The notes beneath the pieces are model-generated. The model searched no databases and was not told the origin of the DNA. It worked only from the letters and a program-made list of their open reading frames with translations. Shown here in pieces: positions 11,370-21,430 of a stretch of 64,000 nt of DNA. The stretch comes from Jaltomata sinuosa (lineage: Eukaryota; Streptophyta; Magnoliopsida; Solanales; Solanaceae). Location: positions 434,001-498,000 of the forward strand of contig QJPP01000860.1 in the NCBI GenBank assembly GCA_003996215.1, given 5' to 3'. Numbering within the stretch: the first letter of the stretch is position 1; each line of letters opens with the position of its first letter. The translations under genes and the position numbers were made by a program.

Positions 11370-14316
11370 TGTCACAATCCAAAATTGGCCATAATGGCGT
11401 CTACATAACCCCCAAGTAGACAAGCCTATCCCAAACACGCAGAAAGCAGTAAATAATAATTTAACTAAAGAGAAGCAGAAGATATAACTAAAGATACCAA
11501 AAGGATATATATACATACCAATGTACACAATATACAAAATATGGCCCTAAAGTGACCGAAAAATACAAAACAACCCAAACACCTAGTCGGACCTGGTGTC
11601 ACTAGTACAAGAGCGACTAAAGTAAGGAGTAGCTATAAAATAACATTTTTCTATCCAAAATAGAAAATATAGAAAGGAAGTACAATATGGAAAGCAGGTA
11701 AAGACTACAAAGCCCCAGGAGCTCAGCGCGATCCGAACAGCAACAGGCCTCAAATGATAAAAGATCAACGAGGGTGGCTCGTACTAGGTGCCTCATAAGA
11801 AAGAGAGATGTAGAGTGTAGTATGAGTACCAAGACAACGGGTACATAGTAGGCATCATAAGCCGACTGAGCGCAGAAAGATAATATATAAATATAGATTA
11901 CAGGAAAGCAACTAACTATACAGGTATCCACCTAAATCTAGTTATAAAGCCGGAGACATGCCAATAAACAAAAAGAGAAAGGGAAACAACATCAAGCAAC
12001 ACCAGATTCAATCCACATGCCAAAGCAAATGTAATGTGATGCACGATGATGCATATATGATTGGAATATAATATAAACCTGGAATACCACATCGGACTAT
12101 GCATATATATATATATATGAAATAATAAAATACCTGGAATAACACATTGGGGGTTCAAAATACTGCATCAGACTAATATGTATATAAATGAGAAAGTAAA
12201 ATACCCAGAATAACGCATCGGGGGTCCAAAATACCACATCGTACTATAAATTTATATACAGAAAATAGTAGTTCCTCTTTTCCTCTCAAAAACCAAGGTG
12301 ATACTTAAAATAACTCAATTTAGTCCGGAAAATTGTCACAACAATAGTAGAGCTGCTTTTCAAACCAAAAGCCTTAGAAGAAAATCATTTTACTTGTTAT
12401 ACCAGTGATATGCCATGCGATATGAGTATGAATGTTTACACACAGAGGGAAAAACACATCATCAGATCAAACAGGGCAAAATATACCATCCAAACCAAAA
12501 GAAACTGACCTGTAACTCCATCCAAATCTTTGCCATGGCCTCGGGCCCACAGTAACACACAATGATAGAATAAAGCGGTAAAGCAGAGATAAAAGCGGAA
12601 ACCAATGGGAAAATATCTATTCTACCCCTAAAGCCTCTTGAAAGCATGCTAGGGGTCTTAGACTAGTCACACAAAAGAAACAAGCTCCTAGGCAAAGGAT
12701 AACATACAATCCTAGTGCTAAAAACCCGAAATGGCCAAATAACATGGTAAATAGGATTTAAGCCTAAAGTCTATCTAAAATCCAACCTAGCGTTCCAGTA
12801 ACATACCGATATATATAATCTAACTAAACCTAGTCTAGAAGGCAAACCGTAACTTATATCGGGGCCGAACTGCAAGCATGAACTATCACTCATTTGCCTT
12901 CCCCTTTCGAAACACTATCAAGAACATAAACTAGGTGTCAAGACAAGAATAATGACACCCATAATTCTATACAAAAAATTCGGCTGAAAATTGAGTCGGA
13001 AAAATGACCCTCGGGGACCGCATAACAAAACAAAAAAGAAAAATCATAACTATACTCGCGGTGGGTTAAACAACCCATGCCCAATGTTTGGGCACGAACG
13101 GTGCTCGATTCGAGGCCCAAAAATGCCCCAAAGTGCTACTAATTCACGGGATTAAAATGGAAAAGCTCGAAATTTGAAGGAGGGGACCTACCTCAACAAG
13201 AGAAGCATGTCAGGTGAGTAGCACAATTTTAGGAGCATGCAGTCTCCAAAAACAAGATTCCACAAGATTTTCCCCAACACTAAGAATTTAGCAACAAGGA
13301 AATTTAGCAGAAAAATTACGAGAATTTACACAGAACGAGGAGAGGGGTGAGGAGGGAACTTACCGGGTGAAAGATACTGAGCAAGAGAGCTGGAAATTGG
13401 GAGCTTGGAGCTTAATCAATAGAGTTTTACAGACAAATGAAGAAGAAAATGAAGTTGGGACTTAATATAACTTCCAGGGGTCCTTCATCGAAATCGCGAC
13501 AGGACCCCAGCGTTCGCGGAGAATAGCTCGCCCAACCATCGCGAACGCGAAGAGGAATCCAAGCCATGCCCCAGCTGGGTACATCATGAATGCAAAGGAA
13601 CACTTCTAGAATGTGATGGTCAAGAAACTAGACCATCGCAAACGCGATGGGGTGCCCGTGATCGCGAAGAGCAATGTTGTCTGCAACTTAGTGCAGCAAC
13701 CAGTGAAAACACCAAGTCCAAAAATCTTCCGAAGGACCCTCGGGATTCATCTGGAACCCCGTGAACACAAATCAACCATGCTACCCTACCAGAAATGGCA
13801 TTCCGGACTCAATAGAATCGAAAAACTCCCAACGGAGATCTAATGAAAAGTGGGCCCCACGCCCAAAACCAACTCGAAATTCAAAATCCAAAACCAAACT
13901 CGGAAGTCTCGAGACCCAAACCAAAGGTCTCTCTAGCCCAAAGTCAACATTTCGAAGATAACGGTGCTGACGAAATTCCTATCCAAAGCCGTCTTCTCAG
14001 AATGTTGACCAAAGTCAACCCTACCAGCTAAACTGACTCCAAAACACACAAAACCAAACCGAAGGCACTCAGACTCAGACCAATGGTCCCACTAGACCAA
14101 AATTCCCATTCCAGAGCCAACAAAACTGTTGGAATTCAATTCTAAGTGCGTTAACCAAGAAAGTTTATCGAAGTTAAATATTTACCAACTTTAAAAGCTA
14201 AAACAGGGAAATGGTCACAACGTCCTAACGAATGGCCCAGGAACCGAAACTTCGTCCCCGGCAAGTCATAAATGACCTGGAGCCGCTAAGGGAAAGCTCA
14301 AAATGCTGAAAAAGAG
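11370..14316 (-). repeat. A1 5' LTR, outer end missing
   Basis: This is a direct copy of 3202-6234, starting tgtcacaatccaaaattggc. Matching stops near gctgaaaaag at about 14314, so the last 35-40 bp of the partner, including the TG terminus of the minus-strand LTR, are absent. Pararetroviral sequence follows at once. Internal differences include an indel around 11490-11520 and a lost imperfect block near 12060-12110. Confidence 0.88.
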
Positions 14317-14616
14317 TTTAACTTCTACCTGAACAAGTCCTATTTGAAAAAACTTGTAATTTTTCCAATATCTGTTAATATCCTCAGCCGCTAGTAATTT
14401 AATAGTTTCAATATTCTTATTAATAGCAACCGTAGATTCACAAGTTTTAATATTATAATTTTTTATAAAATCAAAGTGTCCTTTTTTATAAACCCTTTTA
14501 AAACGTTCTCTAGGAATATTCTAATTTTGTATATCACTTTCTATTTTTGCTATTTTAGTAGCGGTAGTAGAAATATTAACACTATTTATTATGTTTTGAT
14601 TTATTGGAGCATCCAT
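14317..14616 (-). pseudogene. Pararetroviral movement protein, N-terminal part only
   Basis: The frame starts at an ATG at 14616 (MDAPINQN) and has one stop near 14522. It carries the movement-protein core start, KGHFDFIKNYNIKTCESTVA, and ends at IGLVQVEVK right at the A1 junction. In related viruses this motif is followed by most of the 30K-type fold, which is missing here. The resuming sequence at 3201 belongs to a later part of the genome. The protein would move virus through plasmodesmata; this fragment cannot. Confidence 0.75.
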
Positions 14617-14630
14617 TAAAATTGTGCAGA

Positions 14631-14921
14631 TCATTCTGAGTGATTAATTAATATATCATTTAATTGCCTACTTTGGAGCGATAATCTAAGGCTAGTGGTA
14701 TATAATTTATTATATGATTCAATTAGTTTATCGATGATTAACTTTCTAGTTACTTCCCTAGAATATTTATCTAATGTTTCTGCGGGTACCAACCGTTTAT
14801 AATAATTAAGATCCTTTAATAACTTTGTTCTTTGCTTTTTATACTTCTTTTGGTATTTCAAATGAAACCTTTTTGCTTGATTATAATATTTTATTTCTTC
14901 TGTGAATGGATGTGTAAGCAT
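14631..14921 (-). CDS. Small pararetroviral ORF upstream of movement protein (96 aa, intact frame)
   Basis: An uninterrupted 96-residue frame starts at an ATG and ends 14 bases before the movement-protein ATG, in another frame. It is strongly basic and helical (KKYKKQRTKLLKDLNYYKR) with a Gln/Ser/Arg-rich tail. It occupies the position of the small first ORF of several caulimovirid genera. Its function is not known to me. It is the only uninterrupted frame of element V, which for 96 codons could be chance. Confidence 0.5.
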   Translation of the reverse strand: MLTHPFTEEIKYYNQAKRFHLKYQKKYKKQRTKLLKDLNYYKRLVPAETLDKYSREVTRKLIIDKLIESYNKLYTTSLRLSLQSRQLNDILINHSE

Positions 14922-15338
14922 AAAACTTGAATATAATATGGGGTATTAGGGGGTTTTGTTGTACTATCCTAGAACCAATATCTACTTTAGATGTTACTCC
15001 TTAATAATTAATTCTTTGTGTAGTATTTTTTGGTTGTCTTCTCTAACTTTCTTTTATCTTATTCCTTTAGGATTGGCAATGGGAACACCATCCAGATCCG
15101 GCTCTAATACATGACAAGCCTAGAGCTAATCCAACGGAGAATACAGGCTTGCCAACATCTAGACCGTTATTAAATGGCTACCCAACTTTAGGAATAAAAC
15201 TAAGAAAGTGGATGAAGAATAATAGCAAAGACTACACAATGGAATTATTATTTCAAGAGCAACATAATTTTGACTGGCTCTAGGATAGTATAAAGATTTA
15301 GCTACTCATACTCATACCCCTCCCGGCCAATCGTGATT

Positions 15339-15348
15339 CTGATACCAT
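15339..15348 (-). other. Pararetroviral primer-binding site
   Basis: The plus strand reads tctgatacca, the inverse of TGGTATCAGA, matching the first ten bases of the initiator-Met primer site. It lies about 290 bases downstream (minus direction) of the TATA box at 15645-15637, inside the leader before the small ORF. This is the expected place in a pararetroviral pregenomic RNA. Confidence 0.75.
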
Positions 15349-15830
15349 AGAACGGATCGTAGATATAATTTGAAAATATTAATTTGAAAATATTATTAAA
15401 AGAACAGTAGGATATTAAACAATCAAAAGAACAGTTAAGAAAATTAAAGACCAAAAGATACTACAAAAATTTTATTTTAAAAATAAATTAAAACAACAAT
15501 AGAGAAAGAAAAAGTACTTATACGAAAGATTTTTATTGAATAGAGGAAAAGATTGAGTACATAGAGGGAAAGGATGGAAAATATAGAAGTGAGTGTCCAA
15601 GTTTCTGAATGCCCTCCTTCATACAAAGCAAAGGTCTTAAATAGACATGAAAGTGCTTACTCAGCCTACTACTAATACTATACTATTTATCTAACATGTG
15701 TCTACACATGGTCGACTTAATATTACATGGATATAAAAGTACAGACTCAATTTACTACTAAATCTATTTATCTAACACGTGTCTACATGTGGCTGACTTA
15801 ATTTTACACGCATACAAAAGATCATAGTTA
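15340..15830 (-). promoter_or_regulatory. Pararetroviral promoter, leader and polyadenylation signal
   Basis: On the minus strand a TATA box, CTATTTAAG, lies at 15645-15637, followed by a pyrimidine-rich leader. An AATAAA lies at 15537-15532, about 100 bases downstream. In caulimovirids this signal sits shortly after the start site, so that the RNA is terminally redundant. The primer site follows at 15348-15339. Upstream of the TATA box, two imperfect copies of an about 85-bp unit occur (15655-15735 and 15740-15822), each with a G-box-like or palindromic acacgtgt / catgtgtctacacatg core. The whole block except the second unit recurs at 35296-35676. Confidence 0.7.
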
Positions 15831-16073
15831 TCTTGTTGGAAGTTGCTCCCTTGAAAATGGAGCTTTGGAATTTGATGTTGTTGTCTTCTTACTCCTTTTG
15901 TTTCTGATTTTTGTGTCACTTATTATTCCTTTTCTTCTTATCTTGTTGCTAATTTTTGTTCCATGATTTTTGTGCTATTTAATGTTGTTGTCTTTGTACC
16001 TCTTCTCTTTTGTTCTTTTGATTTTTTCCATAGCCATTTGTCCTTTTATGCAGATTTTACTCCCTTTTTACTT
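15831..16073. other. T-rich stretch between C-terminal ORF and promoter, no gene
   Basis: The plus strand is strongly T-rich with recurring ttgttgtctt and ttttgtgct words. No coding signal or motif is seen. It lies between the end of the last pararetroviral ORF and the promoter, so it is probably the viral 3' non-coding region. Confidence 0.5.
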
Positions 16074-17037
16074 CTAGTAACTCTTTATTCCGTTGAATGG
16101 ACATGCCAGCTCTTCTCTTAAGTTGAGGAGATAAGCTTGAGCTACCCCTTGCAGATCCATCATATCTCCATTGGTGGTCTCACTAGTGTGTGAGGATGCA
16201 GTATCTAATAACTCCATTATTTGTTTTGGTTCAGTGTTCTTTTTCAGACTTAATAAAGCTTCTTCGAGCCTCCTTTTTAATTCCTCTTTGAATAGGTGGG
16301 ATTCTCTTGACGAAGAACTTGATTCTCTTGTATTATCTCGGACTGCTAGTGTCCAACCTTTGATAATGATGGTCTTACTCAAATATTTGATCCTTTCAAA
16401 TTCATGAATATCAAAGGACCAGTAGATAATATAGGAAATTGTTTTAGTAATAAAAAATTTACACAATTTGAAATTCTATGGTAGGGTGGAAATATTCTGC
16501 TTAACCCGGAATTTCTCAAACTGCACCTGAAAATGTGTTGACGATACCTGTTAATTTGCTCCAAATTGGCTCCACCAGTTGTAAAACCATCTGGGAATTA
16601 CTGCACTTTTTATCTCCTCCAAATATTTCAAAAACCAGGAGTGAGTATTGGGCCTAACATACATGAAATTGTACTAGGCCACTTTATAATCATACCAATT
16701 ATATGTCTGGGGTCGATGAACTTCTGATAGGGGAATAGGGGTATGTAGATGATCCTTGACCCATTTAAAAGGGCTTAAAATTCTTTTAATTGTGAACTTT
16801 GAGTATTGAGTACTATCTGGATTATTAGGATATTCTAATTTATGCTTGATTTCCACTGAATCAGTAACTATTAAAATGAATTCATAATATCTTCAGGTTT
16901 TGAGGGGATCCTCTGTCTCCACATAATTCCAATTTGTATAGCAAGGTTTTAACAGGTCTGGTACCCCAAAGCCTTCGTATCTTTTATCAAGTGCCATGAT
17001 CAACAATAACTGCAAATCTATTATCTCAAACTTTTTA
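16074..17037 (-). pseudogene. C-terminal pararetroviral ORF (possible translation transactivator position), broken
   Basis: The minus-strand frame can be followed from 17037, where it is cut by LTR C1, to a TAG at 16074-16077, with stops near 16550 and 16480 and frameshifts. Recognisable blocks are MALDKRYEGFGVPDLLKPCY, TYNWYDYKVA, PRWFYNWWSQFG and a charged C-terminus with SSSSRESHLFKEELKRRLEE. The Trp/Tyr-rich blocks recall sequences annotated with plant caulimovirid polyproteins. Its place just upstream of the promoter is that of the last gene in a circular genome. A transactivator role is inferred from position only. Confidence 0.55.
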
Positions 17038-19003
17038 TGTTATGCCTCGAGGCTACAACCTAAACACGATGCTCAGTGTCACAAGTGACCCCGAGCTAAC
17101 CCATGGCATGACATATCTATACGTTTTGAAGCAAAAGTATATACTGTGTGGAAGCTGAAAAGAATTTATATTTATAAAGTGGGAAAGAGCCCAAATCATA
17201 GCTGATTATACACTGTAATAAGAATATAGTAATGACTGAAAATAACACTAGCAACTCCACTGAATCTAGTCTATGTCTGAAAGCCTCTAACTAATATAAG
17301 TTGTTGGGACATGCCCCCAGCTAACCTTAATAAGACTGAAACTGAAAGTAAAGCATGTCTATCATCCTCAAACTATGAGGATTCACCACTTAGCTATTGA
17401 GTATGGACTGGAAGTTGACTAAGAGTGGTCTGGATGCTGAGCGCCTGAACCTATATTATAAAATGATGTAGCACAAAAGTATGCGTCAGTACATTGAATG
17501 TACTGGGCATGCATGATATATATCTACTAAGTGAACAATAAAGAATTGAACCTAGAAACAATCATACTGAAATATAACTGGAAGCTGGGCTGAGTACAAT
17601 GACCAAGTACAAATCATGAATATAATATGCTGAACTGAATACTGAAATAAATACTGGGTACATGGTCAATGCAACATGAATCTGACTGTGGGAGGTACTG
17701 TTAACCGACATACCCCAAGTTGAGCTAACTATGGGGTTAACCTGTAACCCTGGATGGAAGGGTGTTCATACCTTTCCAAGGGTACGAACAAGTCTGACAT
17801 GGATCCACTACTAATGACCCCAAGGGACAAGGAGGTGCAGCGTAGTCTGATAGCTAACTCCTTTAATACCTACTGCGGCACTGTAGTTCTGGGACTTAGG
17901 GACTGCTATTAAAGGTCTTAGCCTAAACTGACAGCTAAGCCTTCATCCCCTCTTCCGCTCGGTACTAAGTCTACTCCCAACTGAATATAAGCAACAATGC
18001 ATTGAAATAATGGATAGCTCACAATACTAATAATTAACTGAGGATGCAATATAAACATACTGAAGGATAGGGCATTTAAGTTCTGAAACATGATTATTTG
18101 ACTAATCTTCATAGCAAGAAAAATCTATAAAGTACTGGAAATTTTGACAGGCTAGGGTTCTGAATCCTAAACATGGGCTGTAGTAATTTTCAAAGGAATC
18201 CGGACTAAACATCACATGAATTATAGCATCTAAATAACAAAGGAAAATTCTAAGGTTCTTGAACCCTAGGTTTAATCAATCATGGAGAAACTTAAGGAAC
18301 CAACTGAATTCTATGGAACTAATGGGTGATAGGAACCCACTAGTGAAATCCCACATACCTGGTGAGGAAAATCCCTACAAGAAACTGAAGTTGAAGCTTG
18401 GAGGAGAGAACCCTAGGCCTAGAACTTTGGAGAAGACGTTTCTTTTCTATTTTAGAATTTAACTTAGATAATTTGACTTATTTTTGGGGATTAGACTTAA
18501 TAAAATAAGTCTAAGGCTATATATATTTGGAGCTAAAATAGAAAGGAAAGATCTAAAACACCCCTAAGAAATTAACTTAAAAACTTCTAGAAAATCCGCA
18601 TCCCAGGTTCCACAGATGGGTCCTATGGATCGTGGAGAGATTCATGGCTCATGGAACCCTATCGTGGTTCCTGGATGCTCTTCTTGGCTGCAGGTATGAT
18701 AACCATGAGGAAAGTTCACGGCTTATGGAACCTGCTCGTGGTTACTAGGGGATTTGATGACCCTCAGATCTGGGTTGCATGAATGGATCCCACGGCTCGT
18801 GGAAACTTCCATGGCTCGTGGAAACAGTCGGTGGTTCTCAGTGGGATTGTAAGCCCTCTGATCTGATTCCACGGGTGTAGTCCACGACTCATGGAACCTT
18901 CCATGACTCGTAGTACTGACTCATAGTTTCTGACAGTTGAAATTTTTGGATTGTTTCAGGCTTTCTGAGCTAAGTCTGGGCTTGGAAGTTCTGGGGTGTT
19001 ACA
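17038..19003 (-). repeat. LTR of Ty3 family C1 (1966 bp)
   Basis: Read on the minus strand it starts TGTAACACCCCAGAAC and ends GAGGCATAACA. The TGTAACACCC start is typical of a plant Ty3 LTR. On the plus strand its right edge is followed by the inverse of a polypurine tract, so it is the 3' LTR of a minus-strand element whose body is lost. Inside, 18620-18920 holds degenerate repeats of a gctcgtggaa-type word. No coding region is supported. Confidence 0.78.
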
Positions 19004-19051
19004 GTATCTCCACCTTGGGATCATTCGTCCTTGAATAAAGGTTAAATAGCC
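19004..19051 (-). other. C1 polypurine tract and short internal remnant
   Basis: The minus strand reads AAGGACGAATGATCCCAAGG then TGGAGATAC directly before the LTR start. The same arrangement is seen before the LTRs of D (25718-25755) and E1 (36116-36150). About 30 further bases remain before the sequence switches, without spacer, into the RT of B1 at about 19052. Confidence 0.65.
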
Positions 19052-19853
19052 TGAGTTTTGAGTAGGGACGAGCATGAGCAGCATTTGAGGACTATACTTC
19101 AAACTTTGAGAGATCATCGGCTTTATGCCAAATTCTCAATGTGTGAGTTTTGGCTTGAGTCAATTGCATTCCTAGGACACGTGGTGTCTAAGGATGGGAT
19201 TAGAGTTGATCCGGGTAAGATTTCTGCGGTTCGTGATTGGCCTAGACCTACTACTCCTACTGAGGTCCGTAGTTTTATTGGGTTAGCTGGGTATTACAAA
19301 CGGTTTGTTGAGGGATTTTCTTCCATAACAGCACCCTTGACTATTCTAACTAGGAAGGATGTCCCATTTTAGTGGTCGGATCAGTGCGAGGATAACTTCT
19401 AGAGACTTAAGGCCTTATTGACTTCAGCTTCAGTGTTGACTTTACCGGTTGAGGGTCAGAGTTTCTCCATGTATTGTGATGCTTCAAGGGTCAGTCTTGG
19501 TTGAGTATTGATGCAGCAGGGTTGAGTGATAGCATATGCATTGAGGCAACTGAAGGTTCACGAGCGCAACTACCCCACTTATTACTTGGAGTTGGCGGTG
19601 GTAGTCTTCGCGCTCAAGATTTGGAGGAACTATCTCTATGGAGTTCATTGTGAGATATGCACTGACCATCATTGTCTTAAGTACATTACTAGTCAGCGCA
19701 AGCTGAACTCGAGGCAGAGGAGATGGATTGAGTTGCTGAAGGACTATGATTTCACTATTTTATACCATCCGGGCAAGGCAAATATGGTAGTTGATGCCTT
19801 GATTCCAAAGGCAGTGAGTATGGGCAGCCTAGCTTCACTTTCAGTTTTTGAGT
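19052..19853 (+). pseudogene. B1 RT thumb and RNase H
   Basis: The frame enters at RDEHEQHLRTILQTLRDHRL, just after the catalytic FIDD, which is not present. It continues with CEFWLESIAFLGHVVSKDGI, FIGLAGYYKRF and a stop near 19370. RNase H follows with MYCDASRVSLG, a stop, ALRQLKVHERNYPTYYLELA, TDHHCLKYI and MVVDALIPK. The usual ADALSRK ending is altered to VDALIPK. It ends at a stop at 19853. Confidence 0.85.
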
Positions 19854-21154
19854 GACCGTTGGCCTTGAACATCTAGTCCTTGGCTAACCTTTTGGTTAGG
19901 CTTGACTTATCATATCCCAGAAGAGTTCTTGCCAGTATTGAGGTTCGCCCTACTCTAGTTGATCAGATTCAGAGTCGACAGTTTAAGGATCAGAGTTTGC
20001 GTGACCTTCGTGATCAGGTAGTTCATGGTAATGCCAGCCGGGCTACTCTAAGTTTTAATGGTATTCTAAGGTTTGATGGTCGGCTTTGTGTTCTGAGGGT
20101 TGGTGATTTGATTCAGTTGATACTTCGAGAGGCCCATTATTCCAGATATTATATTCATCCGGGTGACGTGAAGATGTATAGAGATTTGAGACAACTTTAC
20201 TGGTGGAGTGGTATTAAGAGGGAGATAGCAGAGTTTGTATCTCAATACTTGAACTATCAGTAGGTTAAGTTCGAGCCTATGAGATTGAGTGATTTGATAC
20301 AGTGACTTCCCATTCCTAAATGGAAGTAGGAAGGTATTACTATGGACTTTGTTGTTGGTTTGCCTCATACTTCTCATGGGTTTGACTCCATTTGGGTGAT
20401 CATTGATAGTCTGGCTAAGTCAGCATACTTCTTGCCGGTTCAGGCTTTTTACGGGGTAGAGAGGCTAGGTCAGATCTACATTCGTGATGTTATTCGATTG
20501 CATGGGGTTTCTATCATTTCAGACTTCGGCACTCAGTTCACATCTCAGTTCTAGAGAGCTATACATAAGGATTTAGGTACAGTGGTTCAGCTTAGTACTG
20601 CTTTCCACCCTTAGACAATTGGCCAGTTTGAGAGGACTATTCTGGTCCTGGAAGACATGCTACGGGCTTGTGTACTTGACTTTTGGGGTTCATGGGATCA
20701 GTTTGTGTCTTTGGCTGAGTTTGCGTATAATAATAGTTTCCATTCGAGCATTGGCATGGCACCGTTTGAGGCTCTGTATGGTACATGTTACAGATAACTG
20801 ATTGGTTAGTCTGATGGGTTAGATTCCAGACTGCAGAGTACAGACTTGCTTAGAGATTCCTTGGACAGAGTCTGTTTGATTTAACAGAGGCTTAGAGCGG
20901 CCCTGAGTAGGCAGAAGAGCTACAATGATCGTAGACATCGTGCCTTATAGTTAAGTGTTGGTGACTTGGTTTTTCTTCGAGTATCGCCCGTGAAGTGCGT
21001 GATGAGATTTGGTCGGCGAGGCAATCTTAGCCCCAGGTTTAATGGGCTGTTTAAGATTCTACAGAGGGTAGGTAGTGTTTCCTACATGTTGGCTTTGCCT
21101 CCGATGTTTTCAGGTGTTCATCTAATTTTTAATGTTTAGATGTTGCGCAAATAA
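19854..21154 (+). pseudogene. B1 integrase
   Basis: The zinc region shows EAHYSRYYIHPG and CLNYQ-type remnants (one Cys altered to Tyr), then a stop near 20262. The core has MDFVVGLPHTSHGFDSIWVI, IISDFGTQFTSQF (second Asp kept, DFG for DRG) and IGQFERTILVLEDML (Glu kept). APFEALYG is present, unlike in A1. The GPF/Y-type region reads NLSPRFNGLFKIL. At least eight in-frame stops are visible, so it is not functional. It shows the unbroken layout against which the A1 deletion was judged. Confidence 0.82.
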
Positions 21155-21430
21155 GTGCCAGATGAGTCTCATGTGTTGCAATGGGATTCAATTCAGTTAG
21201 ATGAGACCTTGTCATTTGTTGAGGAGCCGATAACTATTCTGGATAGAGATATCAGGAGATTGAGATCTAGGGAGATTCCGGTTGTGAAAGTTCAGTGGAG
21301 GCACCGTCCGATCGAGGAGGCTACTTGGGAGACCGAGAGTGAGTTGGGTGCTCAGCATCCGCAGTTGTTCGAGCCTTCAGGTACTCCCTTCTTCTTGACT
21401 TTCAAGGATGAAAGTCTTTTTAGTAGTGGA
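21155..21430 (+). pseudogene. B1 chromodomain tail and polypurine region
   Basis: Open sequence reads SFVEEPITILDRDIRRLRSR then EIPVVKVQWRHRPIEEATWE, the same chromodomain-like tail as A1 but with the WE ending intact. It ends with a short TESELGAQHPQLFEPSG tail. The frame runs on into the LTR, which is chance. The polypurine region lies at 21405-21430, just before the LTR start tgttgtgatgacc. Confidence 0.82.

Larger units (their letters stand above)
3202..14316 (-). mobile_element. Chromovirus A1 (Ty3, Tekay/Del-like), two LTRs, inserted into element V
   Basis: Two direct copies of a 3-kb LTR (3202-6234 and 11370-14316) flank a 5.1-kb internal region. Read on the minus strand, this encodes gag, PR, RT, RNaseH, INT and a chromodomain, the order of Ty3 elements. 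A primer site lies just inside the right LTR. The left LTR has the usual TG...CA ends, in the form TGTAATGACC...CGTGACA when read on the minus strand. The right LTR lacks its outer end, so no matching target duplication can be read. Both flanks are the same pararetrovirus, so A1 landed inside V. Confidence 0.9.
1..17037 (-). mobile_element. Endogenous caulimovirid-like pararetrovirus (element V), split by element A1
   Basis: Minus-strand reading gives a pararetroviral gene order: C-terminal ORF, promoter and leader, small ORF, movement protein, coat protein, aspartic protease and RT start. The RT runs off the left window edge. The copy is interrupted at 3202-14316 by a Ty3 chromovirus and ends at 17037 against an LTR of family C1. 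All frames have stops or frameshifts, so it is a genomic fossil. The separate small ORF and movement-protein start resemble the solendovirus/cavemovirus type more than single-polyprotein petuviruses, but the exact genus is inference. No LTRs of its own are seen, as expected for a pararetrovirus. Confidence 0.82.

Noticed and set aside
3202..14316. Possibility that the pararetrovirus and A1 form one hybrid element
   Set aside because: A1 has its own LTRs, primer site and full gag-pol set, and viral sequence stops exactly at the left LTR terminus; an insertion explains it better.
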